NCBI GenBank assembly: GCA_010093705.1
Contig: MU006104.1
Location: 372,001 to 436,000, forward strand
Length of the DNA stretch: 64,000 bases
Direction: 5' to 3'
DNA from: Patellaria atrata CBS 101060
Taxonomy: Eukaryota; Ascomycota; Dothideomycetes; Patellariales; Patellariaceae
Shown here: one piece after another, positions 33,090 to 44,107 of the stretch
How the letters are laid out: each line of letters begins with the position of its first letter
How positions within the stretch are numbered: position 1 is the first letter of the stretch
Position numbers and translations under genes: made by a program
Notes under the pieces: generated by a model
What the model saw: the letters and a program-made list of their open reading frames with translations, nothing else
What the model was told of the DNA's origin: nothing
Database searches by the model: none

Positions 33090-33487
33090 GGGTGCTTGTA
33101 GTTGAGGATTCAATGGAAGTTCTCGACACAACCTAACAAAGCGTCTTGAAAGTAACCCATCCCACTTTAGAAGTTGTGGGGATAAGATGCAAGAACTACC
33201 TGGGGAGGCTGTACTCGCATACAACTATTCCCCATTATTGAACGCCATCGATTTTGATTAGGAAGTTACTCTAATACTAAGGTAAGGTTAAATAATTACA
33301 GTACTTTGAAGATTCTAAACCGTCGTACAGTACTGTACATAGCTCAGGTCTATTCATTACGTTTCAAAGTGTCCGTATACTCTCCCATTCCTAGTTGTCA
33401 AAGTATTTTTTATAATTGAGCACTAATGAACCAGTTGTGCTGTACAGAGTTACAATTTTGTGCTTTAACATTTGCCCTTTACCCCTT
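33090..33487. other. Intergenic region with a perfect GTACAGTACTGTAC palindrome
   Basis: About 400 bases between two tandem minus-strand genes. A 14-bp perfect palindrome lies at 33325-33338. The rest is AT-rich and shows no gene. Confidence 0.5.
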
Positions 33488-34787
33488 CTAGTAACCCCTT
33501 TTCCGATTAACAACGTTGACGAGTTTTTCACCCAGCTGTTTCCTCAATAGATTGAGCTCTAGGATAGCAAATGCTCTCTCGTTGTACGCCGTACCTACAC
33601 CACTGATGTGCGGTGTGATAATCACATTCGGTGCAGACCAGAGAGGATTGTCTGATGGTAAAGGCTCTGGATCTGCAACGTCGAGAGCAGCTCCTCTTAA
33701 CTTACCTTCCTTGAGGGCGGCGACAAGTGCAGGTTGATCGACAATTGCACCTCGAGAAATATTGGTTAAGAATGTCTGTTTCTTCTTCAGGATATCGAAT
33801 TCATCCTTCCCTAGGAGGTGTGTCGTTTCTTTCCTATCGAACGGTAAGTCGAGGCGAATTGATCATATATTTGAGATGACCCACGTTAACGGCACAGATA
33901 TAACCAAATAATCAAGATCTTGCTTGAGAAATTGGTGTAGGGACGCTTTGTCCAATCCGCTGAACCATGAGCTCGGAAATTCTCCATCGGGATCCCCAGT
34001 ACCCGGAACGATAAAGCCATTATCTCTTTTCTTCTCAGGGGTATCTTTTGGTGTTGCTGTATACGCTACTACATCCATACCCATGGCTTTGGCTACACGA
34101 CCGACTGTGCTCCCAATGCCTTTATTAGCCTTCTATGCGCCCGGCATCGCTTTGAAGCGTGAGACTATGCTCTACGAATAGGATGTAGAGACTTACCTTG
34201 CCTACCGATGCTACCATATCCCAAAACCCCCAATCTTTGATCAACCATATCCCTCACGGAATGGTAGTCTCCGCCAACTTGTGGTCTACCCCATTGATGC
34301 TGCTTTTGAAGCTCATAGAGCCGATTGTATTTATGGCTATGCACTAAGGCTGTCATAAGAACCCATTCGGCGATTTGCGGTCCATGAACACCGCTTGAAG
34401 TTGTGAGCGTGATTTTAGTGTCGGTATAGATAGGATGCTTGGATATATGGTTAGTCCCGGCCGAGAACACGTGAATGAGTTCCAATTCGGGGCAATCTGC
34501 TGGGTTTGGAGGGAGCGCAGAGAGAGTGGCAAGAATTGTCTTGTCCCTGTAAACATCTAGATATATATACTCGTCAGTAAGGTCCAAATCGCAAGATTGT
34601 CTGGAGTCATGCCTTTGGGGATAGTTCCTCGAGCAGTCCAACCCTCATCAGTCATAGAGCCCATGTTGATAAATGAAATGCTTAACTTCGGGAACTTCTC
34701 TCTTAACCTTGCAGTGATCTCCTTTGGTTCGTCGAAAGGTAAGATGCAGAGCAAGCGCTCCTCTTGATCAAGTGGACCCCCTCCCAT
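33488..34787 (-). CDS. D-isomer-specific 2-hydroxyacid dehydrogenase
   Basis: This NAD(P)-dependent enzyme family reduces 2-keto acids or oxidises D-2-hydroxy acids. Four exons (34613-34787, 34197-34556, 33885-34104, 33488-33833) give 366 residues. Motifs are FSAGTNHISKHPIY, TSSGVHGPQIAEWVL, a Rossmann dinucleotide fold (VLGYGSIGRQVGRVAKAMGM), DLDYLVISVPLTKETTHLLG, FLTNISRGAIVDQPAL (conserved substrate-binding region), ALDVADPEPLPSDNPLW (catalytic Glu) and VIITPHISG (catalytic His). Intron 1 (34557-34612, 56 bp) begins with GC rather than GT. It has a textbook branch site (TTACTGAC) and ends CTAG; only this join restores IPK|DVYRDKTIL. A long insert (TPEKKRDNGFIVPGTGDPDG) between Rossmann strands is typical of the fungal branch related to glyoxylate/hydroxypyruvate reductases. 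The true substrate is unknown. Confidence 0.9.
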
Positions 34788-35836
34788 CTTAAACTATGGT
34801 CTCGGATGAGGGACAATTGGGAATATCATGGGAGAGATATAGAAGTACTTGGATGCGATATTGATGGTAATTGTGAGAAGGAACAGGAGATTGACGAAGA
34901 GAAAGTGCAGAATTCGAATTAACATGTGGCACCAATACCATCATATATGAACTACTGTAGAACTACCACCCCCGCACCCTGAATCGTGCTTATCGATAAG
35001 AGTACGTTTCATACTTTTGATTCCTTATATGCTGAGGCGCTATCAAACCGGGTTTGTAAGGGAAAAAGAAAATGGCGACAATAGCCTCGAAGGATCTTTA
35101 CGGTAGAACTGCTCAGGGGGTTCGGTTTCCTGCATGGACGGAATGAGCACCAGGGGTAGACGGTCTGCACGTGTGTGCATGGTTTTGTACAGTACTCTGG
35201 AGTACAATGGAAATATGACCCTTTTTTGAAGTTTGTGACACCAAATTATCCTTGACCACTACTATTACTTTGTAGAGAGGTTTAACTGGAGAACATTTTT
35301 TTTGAATTTAACTGCTCGGCCTGCTTTATTGCAGACTCGGTCTTTTGATTGATATTGTACAACATTGGGTATTACTGCTCCTAATACAAACTATTCGCCC
35401 CTTGGCCAATCAGGGCGACGCCGTGTGAACTAACATGTGGCAATAGCTGCATGTAACATTGATGTGCATGAGTAGGAGCAGCATGATAGGAAGCCTTCCC
35501 TCATCTCGAGGCTCGTTGGTGCATGCCACCGTATCCAAATCAAATCGAGAGAAGTGAAATGCTGTGAGCTCAGTGGCGTATGCCCCGCCGATAGACATTT
35601 ACGCAACTCATACCCCAATCCCCAGAAGTCTCAGTGGGATAATCACATCCCAACCGCAAACTGACATGTAGTGGAACAGGCGAACCGTACCAAGACAATG
35701 CTTCTCTTCTCTCTCCTTCCCTCAGGGCTAATAGGTATGTACGGGCAACTCCTTTTCCAAGTGGCTCCAAGCCATCCCATCTAGATTTCCCTTTTCACAA
35801 CTTTTGTCGCATAGCATAACTTCGTTAAAGTATCAT
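34788..35836. other. Intergenic region, about 1 kb
   Basis: Upstream of the dehydrogenase gene and downstream of the receptor gene. It holds an inverted-repeat motif TTGTACAGTACTCTGGAGTACAA near 35186 (stem of about 8 bp). Overlapping short minus-strand frames at 35410-35770 show no family. I see no gene. Confidence 0.4.
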
Positions 35837-37674
35837 TCAGATTTTGTTTTCCATCACAGTATCGTCTTCCATGACCGGATGAAAGCCTAGACCCCCTCTT
35901 GCGTGCGTACTCCTCGGATCCCAGTCCACCGCGTTTGGGCTGGCCTGTGGCGCTCTTGGTGATGAGAAGCTGAGGGTGGGGCTTCGATATTCGCGAGTAA
36001 TCTCTTTTTGAAAGTAGTCTGGCGTAGATCGGCCGATGGGACTATTGTACGTCTCCGTTGGACTAGTCACAGTGCTCGTAGGAGATTTCAGAATCGAGCT
36101 TCGAGGCTTCTGATTCAGGAGCTCGAATGTACGAGCATCGGCGGAAAACCGACGGGCGTCGAGTGAGACAAACTCACTTTTGTGAGCGAACTTTTCACCG
36201 ATCAATTGTACCCAACCGGTGAACATGCTTCCACGAACTAATAAGAAGAAAGCTTGTATACCCGCCAGCTACACTACGTTAGCGAGTTGTTCGAACATCT
36301 CAGAGATGAGATATCTTACCGAAAGCATGATTAGAATAGCAATGATGGTCTCCTTGTTCACTAAAGCCTTCTCTGCGTATTGGAAACATTTTTCTTTGTT
36401 TTCAGGGTTAGAAACCAGACAGAGGATCCAAGGTGTTAACGACTTGATATCATCGTGAGATGCATTTTCCATAGCATCAAGGTACACAAAAACAATTGAG
36501 AAGAAGATGACATCGATAAGGATGAAGACGACGATGAGGATACCACGCCATTGGAGCCATAGGACTTTGCGAACTCTGCGATAGACAGCACGTGCCGATT
36601 GCATTCGTACGCTGGAGGTATATGATGGTAAGCCGGCACTGCTGTTGGTTTCTGTCTTCTCATCGCTCCACATATTCTTGAGATAGACATGGATACAATA
36701 CACGAACCTTATTGCCATGAGCGAGGTTATTCAGAAGAAAGGGGATAATTGCTTACGTTGCGAGCTGAATAATGGCTGAGATGCCAGCAATGCCAAGTAG
36801 AGGGCCCCAAAAGTCGGCAAGGGAGTGAGCTGAATTGACGTGGCAGGCATCGCCGAACCTAAATGACACACCGGTGAAGGTAATCGTGCAGGTAAATAGA
36901 ATTGCTACGACACCCCAGCCAAGTCCTTGCGCGGCGTAGAAGAATCTCTTCCCAGGTAAAACATCCCAACAGATTTGCAAATGCATCGAAAGCGCTCGAA
37001 TAAAGACTGAATTTATTGTTAGCCTTACAGTAGTAAGTCAGAATCATTCTACCTACTCCACATCGCAACAGTCAAACCCCCTGAGGTGATGAACGCACCA
37101 GACCATGCGCAGGTCAAACTGGAATACATATCATTGGGAGTTATTTCATCATAACATTGCTCAGGTTTCACAGCCAGTGGAACCACGAACCCAAGCTATC
37201 TCAAGTTAGTTCGATTAATAGAACTTCATTGAAAATTCAGACTTACGGCCATTAGGAAAGTTCCAATTACCAAACCAACACTGAGATAATGTCTTCTTGT
37301 TTTCTCTACGGGAAGGCAGAGAAAGGAAACGAGTAAAAACAAGCATGCTGCAATGCTCACAGCGTTAATGGATTCGGCCACCAAGGACCATGTTGAAAAA
37401 CCTGTTCTTCGTTAGAGGATATTGACGTACAACATCACAAAGTGAACTCACTGTCTGGATATAACCATTCCGCGGACGGACACGGCAGGCAGCATACTGT
37501 TCCAGGAAGAATCTGGTCTGCCGGTGCGCAAAATCGTCCTGCGATAACTGCAATATGTTAGTAGGACCCTTCGTGAGATTGATCAGTTGACGTACAGCCA
37601 TTTGTCGATTGAAACGTTGATAAATCTAAGAACGGCGCAAGGCATGCGCCTCGATGTGCTGTAAGATTGGACAT
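35837..37674 (-). CDS. Seven-transmembrane receptor-like protein (fungal GprM/MG00532-like GPCR)
   Basis: Seven exons (37596-37674, 37452-37547, 37247-37401, 37057-37195, 36757-37006, 36320-36707, 35837-36268) give 486 residues. All introns have GT donors and AG acceptors. The N-terminus MSNLTAHRGACLAPF and FIAGRFCAPAD, followed by VCCLPCPSAEWLYPD, forms a cysteine-rich ectodomain with a possible N-glycosylation site (Asn3). Hydrophobic segments follow: SIAACLFLLVSFL, VGLVIGTFLMALGFVVPLA, FITSGGLTVAMWIF, GWGVVAILFTCTITFTG, LLGIAGISAIIQLAT, GILIVVFILIDVIFFSIVFV and ETIIAILIMLSLAG. Conserved pieces include KPEQCYDEITPNDMYSSLTC and VLWLQWRG. The cytosolic tail (~110 residues) is rich in Ser/Thr/Pro with likely phosphorylation sites. 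I recall this pattern from fungal orphan receptors; the ligand is unknown. Confidence 0.8.
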
Positions 37675-40600
37675 TCTTCACTCCGCCTTCCAACGGATTC
37701 AACCCAGTGATATATTTCTCAATGAATTTTTTTTTTTTTCACATGGACAATGATCTCCCTCTTTCGTATTTTACACTTTTACTGTCCTTCGACCAGATGT
37801 ATCCAATTAAATGGGATTGTCTTGACCCTCCAAGAATGTCCGGAATGGATATTGCCGGGGCAGAGATTGATACCGTTATGCTATCGACGGTAAGACCAGA
37901 GGCAAAGAGGTTGTGCTGGACTACTGCATATGGAAGTCACGAATGAAACAGACGTGTGGAGGAAGCCGAGTGATATGATCCAGCGTAATGGGTATTATGA
38001 AACTCTTCGAGTGTCTAACGGCCCCCACTTATCAATGCAAATAAAATCGATATTATTTTGATGTCGCGTGTGTTGTATGTAGTGGTAAGACGCCTGAAGA
38101 TGTACAGAGAAAAGATGTATAGAGAAAAGACCGTGAATACTAAGAATAGCAGGATAAGTGAAGGAAAAGAAGGGATTTGTCTTCGAGATCGGTTGGGTAG
38201 ATGTACAAGAGTGTCAAGACAAGGCCTGACGCTGTCAGCCCTCGATTGGATAAGACCCATCGCATTGGAATCGAGAAAGAACCAGTCGAAAGGCATCCTT
38301 GTGTTCTAGAGACAAGAGACAGGCATCGAAATTGAATGTATGTGTGCCCTGGATGGTGAGAGGAACATGGACCAGCTTGGAGTTGCTCGTGGCGGGGGGG
38401 GCACTAACTCTCGGGGCTTAGTACTGTTTAGCACATATGAATGATATGATTGCCTAGTTTTATAACACAGTAACCTTTAGTGTGACACCACTGGACAACC
38501 ACACGCGGCACCGCTTCTCATAATTTTGCCAACCCTTGATCGGTAACTAGGGATACCTGCCCGACCTGGAGAGGTACCTGTCAGATTATGCTCGTGCTGA
38601 CAGCTTGGCCAGTAACCCCTAGTTCTCTTTTGACGATTCAGGTAAACGCACGCATTCTAGTAGGTTAAAAGTAGTTCAAGGGGAAGAAAAAGAGGGGGTT
38701 ATGATTGTGGAGAGAAACATGACAAGGCCCCAAATTCAGCCGAACACGAAGCGTATGGTTCTAACATTCGTTATTATCGCAATTCCATTTCAAGGAGAAT
38801 TCCGTTTCGAGGAGACTGCCGTCAGTGGCATAGACAATGCAACGCCTCTTAGCCATTCGAAAAGATCACAAGTCTTTAATCGATATGTCTCGACTTTTTG
38901 ATGGTTAACCAATTCAGAGCCAAATCAACAACAGTGTCGTGTTTGACACAATGATTGGGTAGATTGACGCCGTCTATGATGTTAAAGGCGTTGAACAACT
39001 TTGAACAAGGGCTAGAGGAGACGCGCCCTGGCGTTAAAACTAGAACTCGAACTAGAAGCTCTCGGAGTTTTGATTGCGCACCGTAAAAATTTCTTTTTGA
39101 ATTTTCAGCCGTTGTGAGAGGTGGGAAGATCGTTCTTAATCCCGTATTACCGTATTGCGGCACTTGGAACCGATGAGGCTTTAGCAAAGCCGTGTGCAAG
39201 GTCACCTGTGGGCCTGTACTCAGCTTTTCAGTACAAAAAAGTAATTATACAGATTACAGTAGTACACCAGGTACAAAGAAGCTGATCCACTGTGATCCGT
39301 ACAGCGTGACCGTTATGGTACAATTGACTACAGTACGAGCGAGAGATGATTTAAATGGTTTGATTGGGGAAGAGTCCAAGAAGAGGATTCTGTCAGGTGG
39401 AGAGCTCATAGTCACAACAAACCAACGTGACTGGATGATAGAGACGCGTCTTATTAGCTGAGCCTGTTGGGAAGTGCCTCCAATCGCAATACAGAATTGA
39501 GCGACCTTGCCACGTGATTTACTTGAGGCATTACAGGGCGGCCAGACTGCTTGAAAGACGGACCCTCTCACGACCTTTGAATTCTGGAATGTAGATGGGA
39601 TGAACGAACTGTCTTTTGATGAACGGCGAAGTTGAATACTTCTAGACCTCAAAGCACAACACTCACAGTAATAATAATGAACTGATGAGACTCTCGCGTG
39701 CGGTTGAAATCGAAAATTCTAAGTTATCCCTCTTATGTTAGTCAGATATCTTATTTTACCGTGATATCTTTATTAATTAATATACCTATAACTTCTGAAT
39801 CGTTGTTCCTGCGTCTTCTTGCATGGTTGATGCTGCATCTGTGGAAGTGGACGCGATCGTTCCATCCCATCTCACCGGCCCCGCTCGCGGCCTTGCTGCA
39901 AGTCGAAAGCACCTCTTTCTCTTGTCGTTTCCAACTGGAAAAGGGGACCGTCGTATCCAGCCACCTTCGGAGGAAATATCAGAAACGGGAAAGGTCGTTA
40001 CTTGGACTCTGGCCGCTGGGCTCAACATCAACCTACAGCACCGTAAGTACGAGCCCCAAGTTGAACCGAGGACCTCTAACGGAAATAATAAGATGTCGTG
40101 CCACGTTATTTAAGCACGCGTCGGTTGAAATCGCCTAACCGTTAACATTATGATAATGATATCTTCAGCAACTTCAACAAGAATAGTAATAATAGAACTC
40201 CCAGGACAAAATAAAATGCAGTAATAATGAAAATCGTCTAGATGAAGGTCACCACATCAGTCCTTGTCGCACTCCGTTCGCTGACCTTGTTCATATCTCA
40301 ACTCTCACGGTTCAAGGTCTTCAAAACCCCATGCCTTCACCCAAGCAATAAGGTAATAGTACGACATCAATTCCGGTTAGTTCCAAGGTCGCCGGAAGGT
40401 AGCATTGTGGCGTCATCGTGGTATCGGTACCTTACGCTTCTCGAAAACGGAAATGCGCCTGCTCTGATACAGTGTGAAACCTCGGAACTTGTGTTACAGC
40501 GTCAAATTTTGCATCGCCTCCCATAAACGGTCCCATCGGAGTTTATGAGGGAATGTTCTTCGACGTTTCACCGATTCATTCGGCATCCATATGCATAGCG

Positions 40601-42453
40601 GCGAACTGAGTAGCTGGTTCTAGCCCTATGAATTTCAACAATCGTACAAACCATGAGCGCAAATCACGAATAAGGTAGTTTGGTTGTAGAAGTTTAGCGC
40701 GTCAAGTCCTCTACTCTTTCTTTTTGACTGTTCATGACGATTCTCATTTCCGCACGATCTTAGAAGTATCTGCAACTTTTTCCCTTATCATTTCCGAGCC
40801 TTTCCGCTCTGGCTAATTCTCCTCGTTACGTACAAGTGGTAGATGCCTTTCGTAAGCAGATCTCCGCGGTCCTGAAGCTCTCAACTCTTTTAGTGTCGCT
40901 GTGTCTAACAAAAGCGGTCTGTACGCTTGACGTTTGTATGTTAAAATCCCAGCGTCTGTGAAGCGTTCCGTCTGTTTTTGGAGAGCTGAAACATTAGCTA
41001 TACTTCTCTTCGATTCTCTATACCGCAATAGAATAAGAATAGCATGAATTGGTCGAAAATTCTCAAAGCACGGTCTCTAATGAGAAATTGACGAGTCAGA
41101 CTCAATGCGAAGTTATAGAAAAGCTGCAGCTAGCAATTGAGCGGTAACCCCATAAAAGTAGAAAGCAACTTAGTTTCTACCGTGCCTTCCTTACCTTACC
41201 GAATGTCATGTCGACCTAGAGGTATGCCAGGTACCAAAGCTTGTCTACGGGTCGTTTGGATGAACGCATGGATTTAGATCCCATGATTCCATCTTTGCTG
41301 AATTTCGGGGACGTATGTTCTTGTGAGTTTCTAGCAGGAAATGGAATTTCGGTAAATAGTGTTATAATAATAGTTTCCACGTGGGCGCTGTATTTTCCTT
41401 CAGGTAAGAATTTGCGTCTATTGTTTGGACTTCAGTCTGCATTCTTTTGATATGTCAACCCAGAAGATCATCCCGACTTCCAACAAATCGATATGGACAT
41501 GATACTCTATAATCTACCATGAGAACATTTCATAGTCCTTATTCTTTACCCAAAACTTTGGTGTGTATCTGTATATGAAAACGATCTTTGTCTTTGCATC
41601 TCTTATTTCATATGTGAGGGGAGAAAAGGAAGATTCCACGGTCTGGTCAAAAGCCCTAGGGTATGCGTTCTCGAAGTCTGCTACACCAGGATTGTATCAG
41701 CGGGAAAACAGAGGATGCTTCCATACGATACATAGTTCTGCGCTAGAAGCCCACTAGTTTCCTTGAACTTCATGGTGCGGTTGATGCTAAGAGGTACAAG
41801 CATCGGCAATTTGAAAACCTCAACGCTCTCGACTATTGTGACTCGCGGATGCCGGATCTAAAGGTCGTTTACAGAACCGGAATCTCTTCGGCACAAACTT
41901 GAAGGACACTAATATGCAGTATTGCGGCTCTGTTTTTCTCTTAACGTATTATCGCTAGCAGATTAGTGGTTAATATCTGTAAGGTGAGTGGGCCTGTCTG
42001 AATGGTACGGGAGCAGGACCTTTTGATCACATCTCCACGTGATCCCGTGGTAAACTGGGCTTGGGCAATTCGCTTCTTAGAAGATAGATACATCGGTAAG
42101 TATCTCTATCGGAAAGGTCGTCCCTGACTTTGACCATTGCTAGCTGATAATTCCTCTTGAAACCTCATATTCTATGCCTTGCAGCACCATTAACTAGAAA
42201 TTATTTCTGTAATGTCCTCTATCCGAAAACTTAGGGGCAATATTCGGGGATATCTTGGGAGTAAGGTGGTCGACTCTTGAACTTCTCGTCTTCAATATCG
42301 TTATTGTGTCTTCTACTGTAATCTTCCCATGTCATTAATATCAAGCTGGTACATGTTCGACGGTTCGACCAGTGTGAGAGATTCATCTCGGCTCTTGGAA
42401 TACCCACATACACAACGGGTAAAATGAATCGTACATGATCTTCTCTTTACCTC
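37675..42453. other. Second gene desert, about 4.8 kb
   Basis: No intact gene can be supported. There is a T-run near 37727. Short frames are scattered over both strands. The one at 39823-40113 plus lies in a local GC-rich patch and overlaps a minus-strand frame, so it is ambiguous. A plus-strand ATG at 41575 begins MKTIFVFASLISYVRG, which looks like a short signal peptide, but the frame ends after ~60 residues. A likelier relic is listed separately at 40242-40680. Confidence 0.4.
40242..40680 (+). pseudogene. Possible decayed secreted-protein gene
   Basis: An ATG at 40242 opens MKVTTSVLVALRSLTLFISQ, which resembles a signal peptide. Further downstream, in a different frame around 40500-40610, the sequence reads ASPPINGPIGVYEGMFFDVS then PIHSASICIAAN-stop, with a protein-like composition. 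After a stop, SSPMNFNNRTNH follows in the same frame. The frame change and stop between these blocks suggest a broken gene for a small secreted protein. I do not recognise a family, so this is tentative. Confidence 0.3.
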
Positions 42454-43643
42454 TTACACTTTCACACCCTGCTTAATCAGATCCGACACTTTTGGTGGAA
42501 GAACCAACGTGCTGCGATCGTTCCTCTTCCAAAACTCCACAATTACGTCAGCTGTGCGCTCCGGCATGTCCTCCTGGAGGAAGTGTCCAGCGGCTGGAAA
42601 GACCTGAAGTTGAAATTTTCCTGATAAGAAAAAGTCGGTTAGCAATAGAAGTGCCTTTCTCCTCGTTCAGCCATACCTTGCATCTGCCCTATCATGAGGT
42701 CTTTGTCGAGGCGATCTGTCCCGGCAAGCAAGAGTAATTTTGCCCCTTTGGCGGAAAGGAACTTCGAACTCATGCCAGTAAACCAATTCGACCAGTATGC
42801 CTCCGTTCTCGAGAGATCAGTCTTCCACCTCCATCCTCCCGAAGGTGTTTGCATAAGCAAAGATGGGACCGAAGCACGAGCCGACTCGATATTCCTTAAT
42901 GTACGGGACCGAATATGCCACTCGATCGCAGCATCTAAAGTCGGAAATATAGAAGGTCTACTTGTCAGATAGGATTGCATACTCTTCAGAGCTTCCATAG
43001 CTGAACCTTCTACCACATCTAGAACAGCGTATCCAAGGAGCTTGTTTCCTAAGAGTTCCCGTTTTGCTGCATCGGTTACTACGGCTCCTCCCAAACTATG
43101 ACCTACATAGAGAGTGTTGGGAATGTCCGGCCAGTTCATCCTTTCCTTTGTTAAGTGAATCATTTCTGCCATATCTTGGCTCAGAATGTCGATTGAAAGA
43201 TCGTTATTGACATCCCCCGCCGCGGTCCATACGATAGAGCCATGCTCTCGTGCCTCAACACAAAGAATACCGGCATGTGGTATCTGTCTATGTAAATCCT
43301 GAGCGAATAGTGCAAATGATAAGCCGGAAGAGCCAGCGCCATGATGAAGGACGAAGAAGGGTGACTTTGGTGTCTCTGGAGGGGTTAAATATACGTGATA
43401 TTTAGCTTTCTGCCCATCCGGGAAATCTTTCTCGAGATACAGCTCTTGTTGGAAGAAATCCGTCCAAGCTACGGGTTGTACTGACGGATGGCTGGACGTA
43501 GGCCGAACAGTTCCGGTAGAGGATACTGAAGATGCGGATGAGGCATCGTCTTCAATAATTTCTCCTCCTTCTTCAGTAAGAGGAGACTCTGGTGGTAAAG
43601 CACTGAGCTTTGCTTTAGCAAACGACTTTGCAAGATCACTCAT
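42454..43643 (-). CDS. PPE1: Protein phosphatase methylesterase 1
   Basis: This enzyme removes the methyl ester from the C-terminal Leu of the PP2A catalytic subunit, opposing the methyltransferase PPM1. Exon 1 (42677-43643) and exon 2 (42454-42620) give 377 residues; the 56-bp intron (GTATGG...TATCAG) restores QMQ|GKFQLQVF. The alpha/beta hydrolase features are FFVLHHGAGSSGLSFALFA (oxyanion region), VEAREHGSI, MNWPDIPNTLYVGHSLGGAV with nucleophile Ser183, VLDVVEGSAMEAL, LLLLAGTDRLDKDLM (acid region) and FPAAGHFLQEDMPE (catalytic His). The first ~60 residues are acidic and Ser-rich. It is divergent from the DUF2417 gene. Confidence 0.95.
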
Positions 43644-44107
43644 AACGATTATATGTGCACTGTACGATTTCTTGGTCGACAGATCCAGTACCTTATAGAT
43701 CTGACAGGATTCTGTTATACCTGTAAGGGTCCGTGCTGGTTCTCACGTGTCGACACGTGCAGCGTGTGTGTTTGGTGTAAGGTAACGACGTAAGGAGCAA
43801 CCAAAGGGAGATTCCTGTGATGCGGTCCGTGCTCCAGCGCTAAATGTAGATCATGATGACATTTGAGGTGAGGTGCAGCTTCCATTTTGATATCCCGGAT
43901 ATCGACAATCTAGATCAGCCATCGCGCTAATGGTAGACTTTTCTATCATCATACTCACCTTTCCATCCCCTCATTCTCAAAGTTGACCTTCGTACTTACG
44001 CAGTTTGCTATAAGCAACTTCCTTCGAGTGTCGAGCCTCTTGCTGTGGGCCATCCCTCCATCCTATTGACAGCTTCTTAAAGCTTTAGAGCTCTCTGAAC
44101 TGTCACA
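43644..44107. promoter_or_regulatory. Divergent promoter region of PPE1 and the DUF2417 gene
   Basis: This 464-bp region lies between two start codons. It contains CACGTGTCGACACGTGCAGCGTG near 43745, a cluster of CACGTG-like cores forming an inverted repeat. That could bind bHLH factors, but this is inference. The bases before 44108 are pyrimidine-rich. Confidence 0.45.

Noticed and set aside
39786-40138. Frames on both strands in a GC-rich patch (39823-40113 plus and 39786-40031 minus)
   Set aside because: They overlap, lack any motif, and neither has supporting splice or start context.
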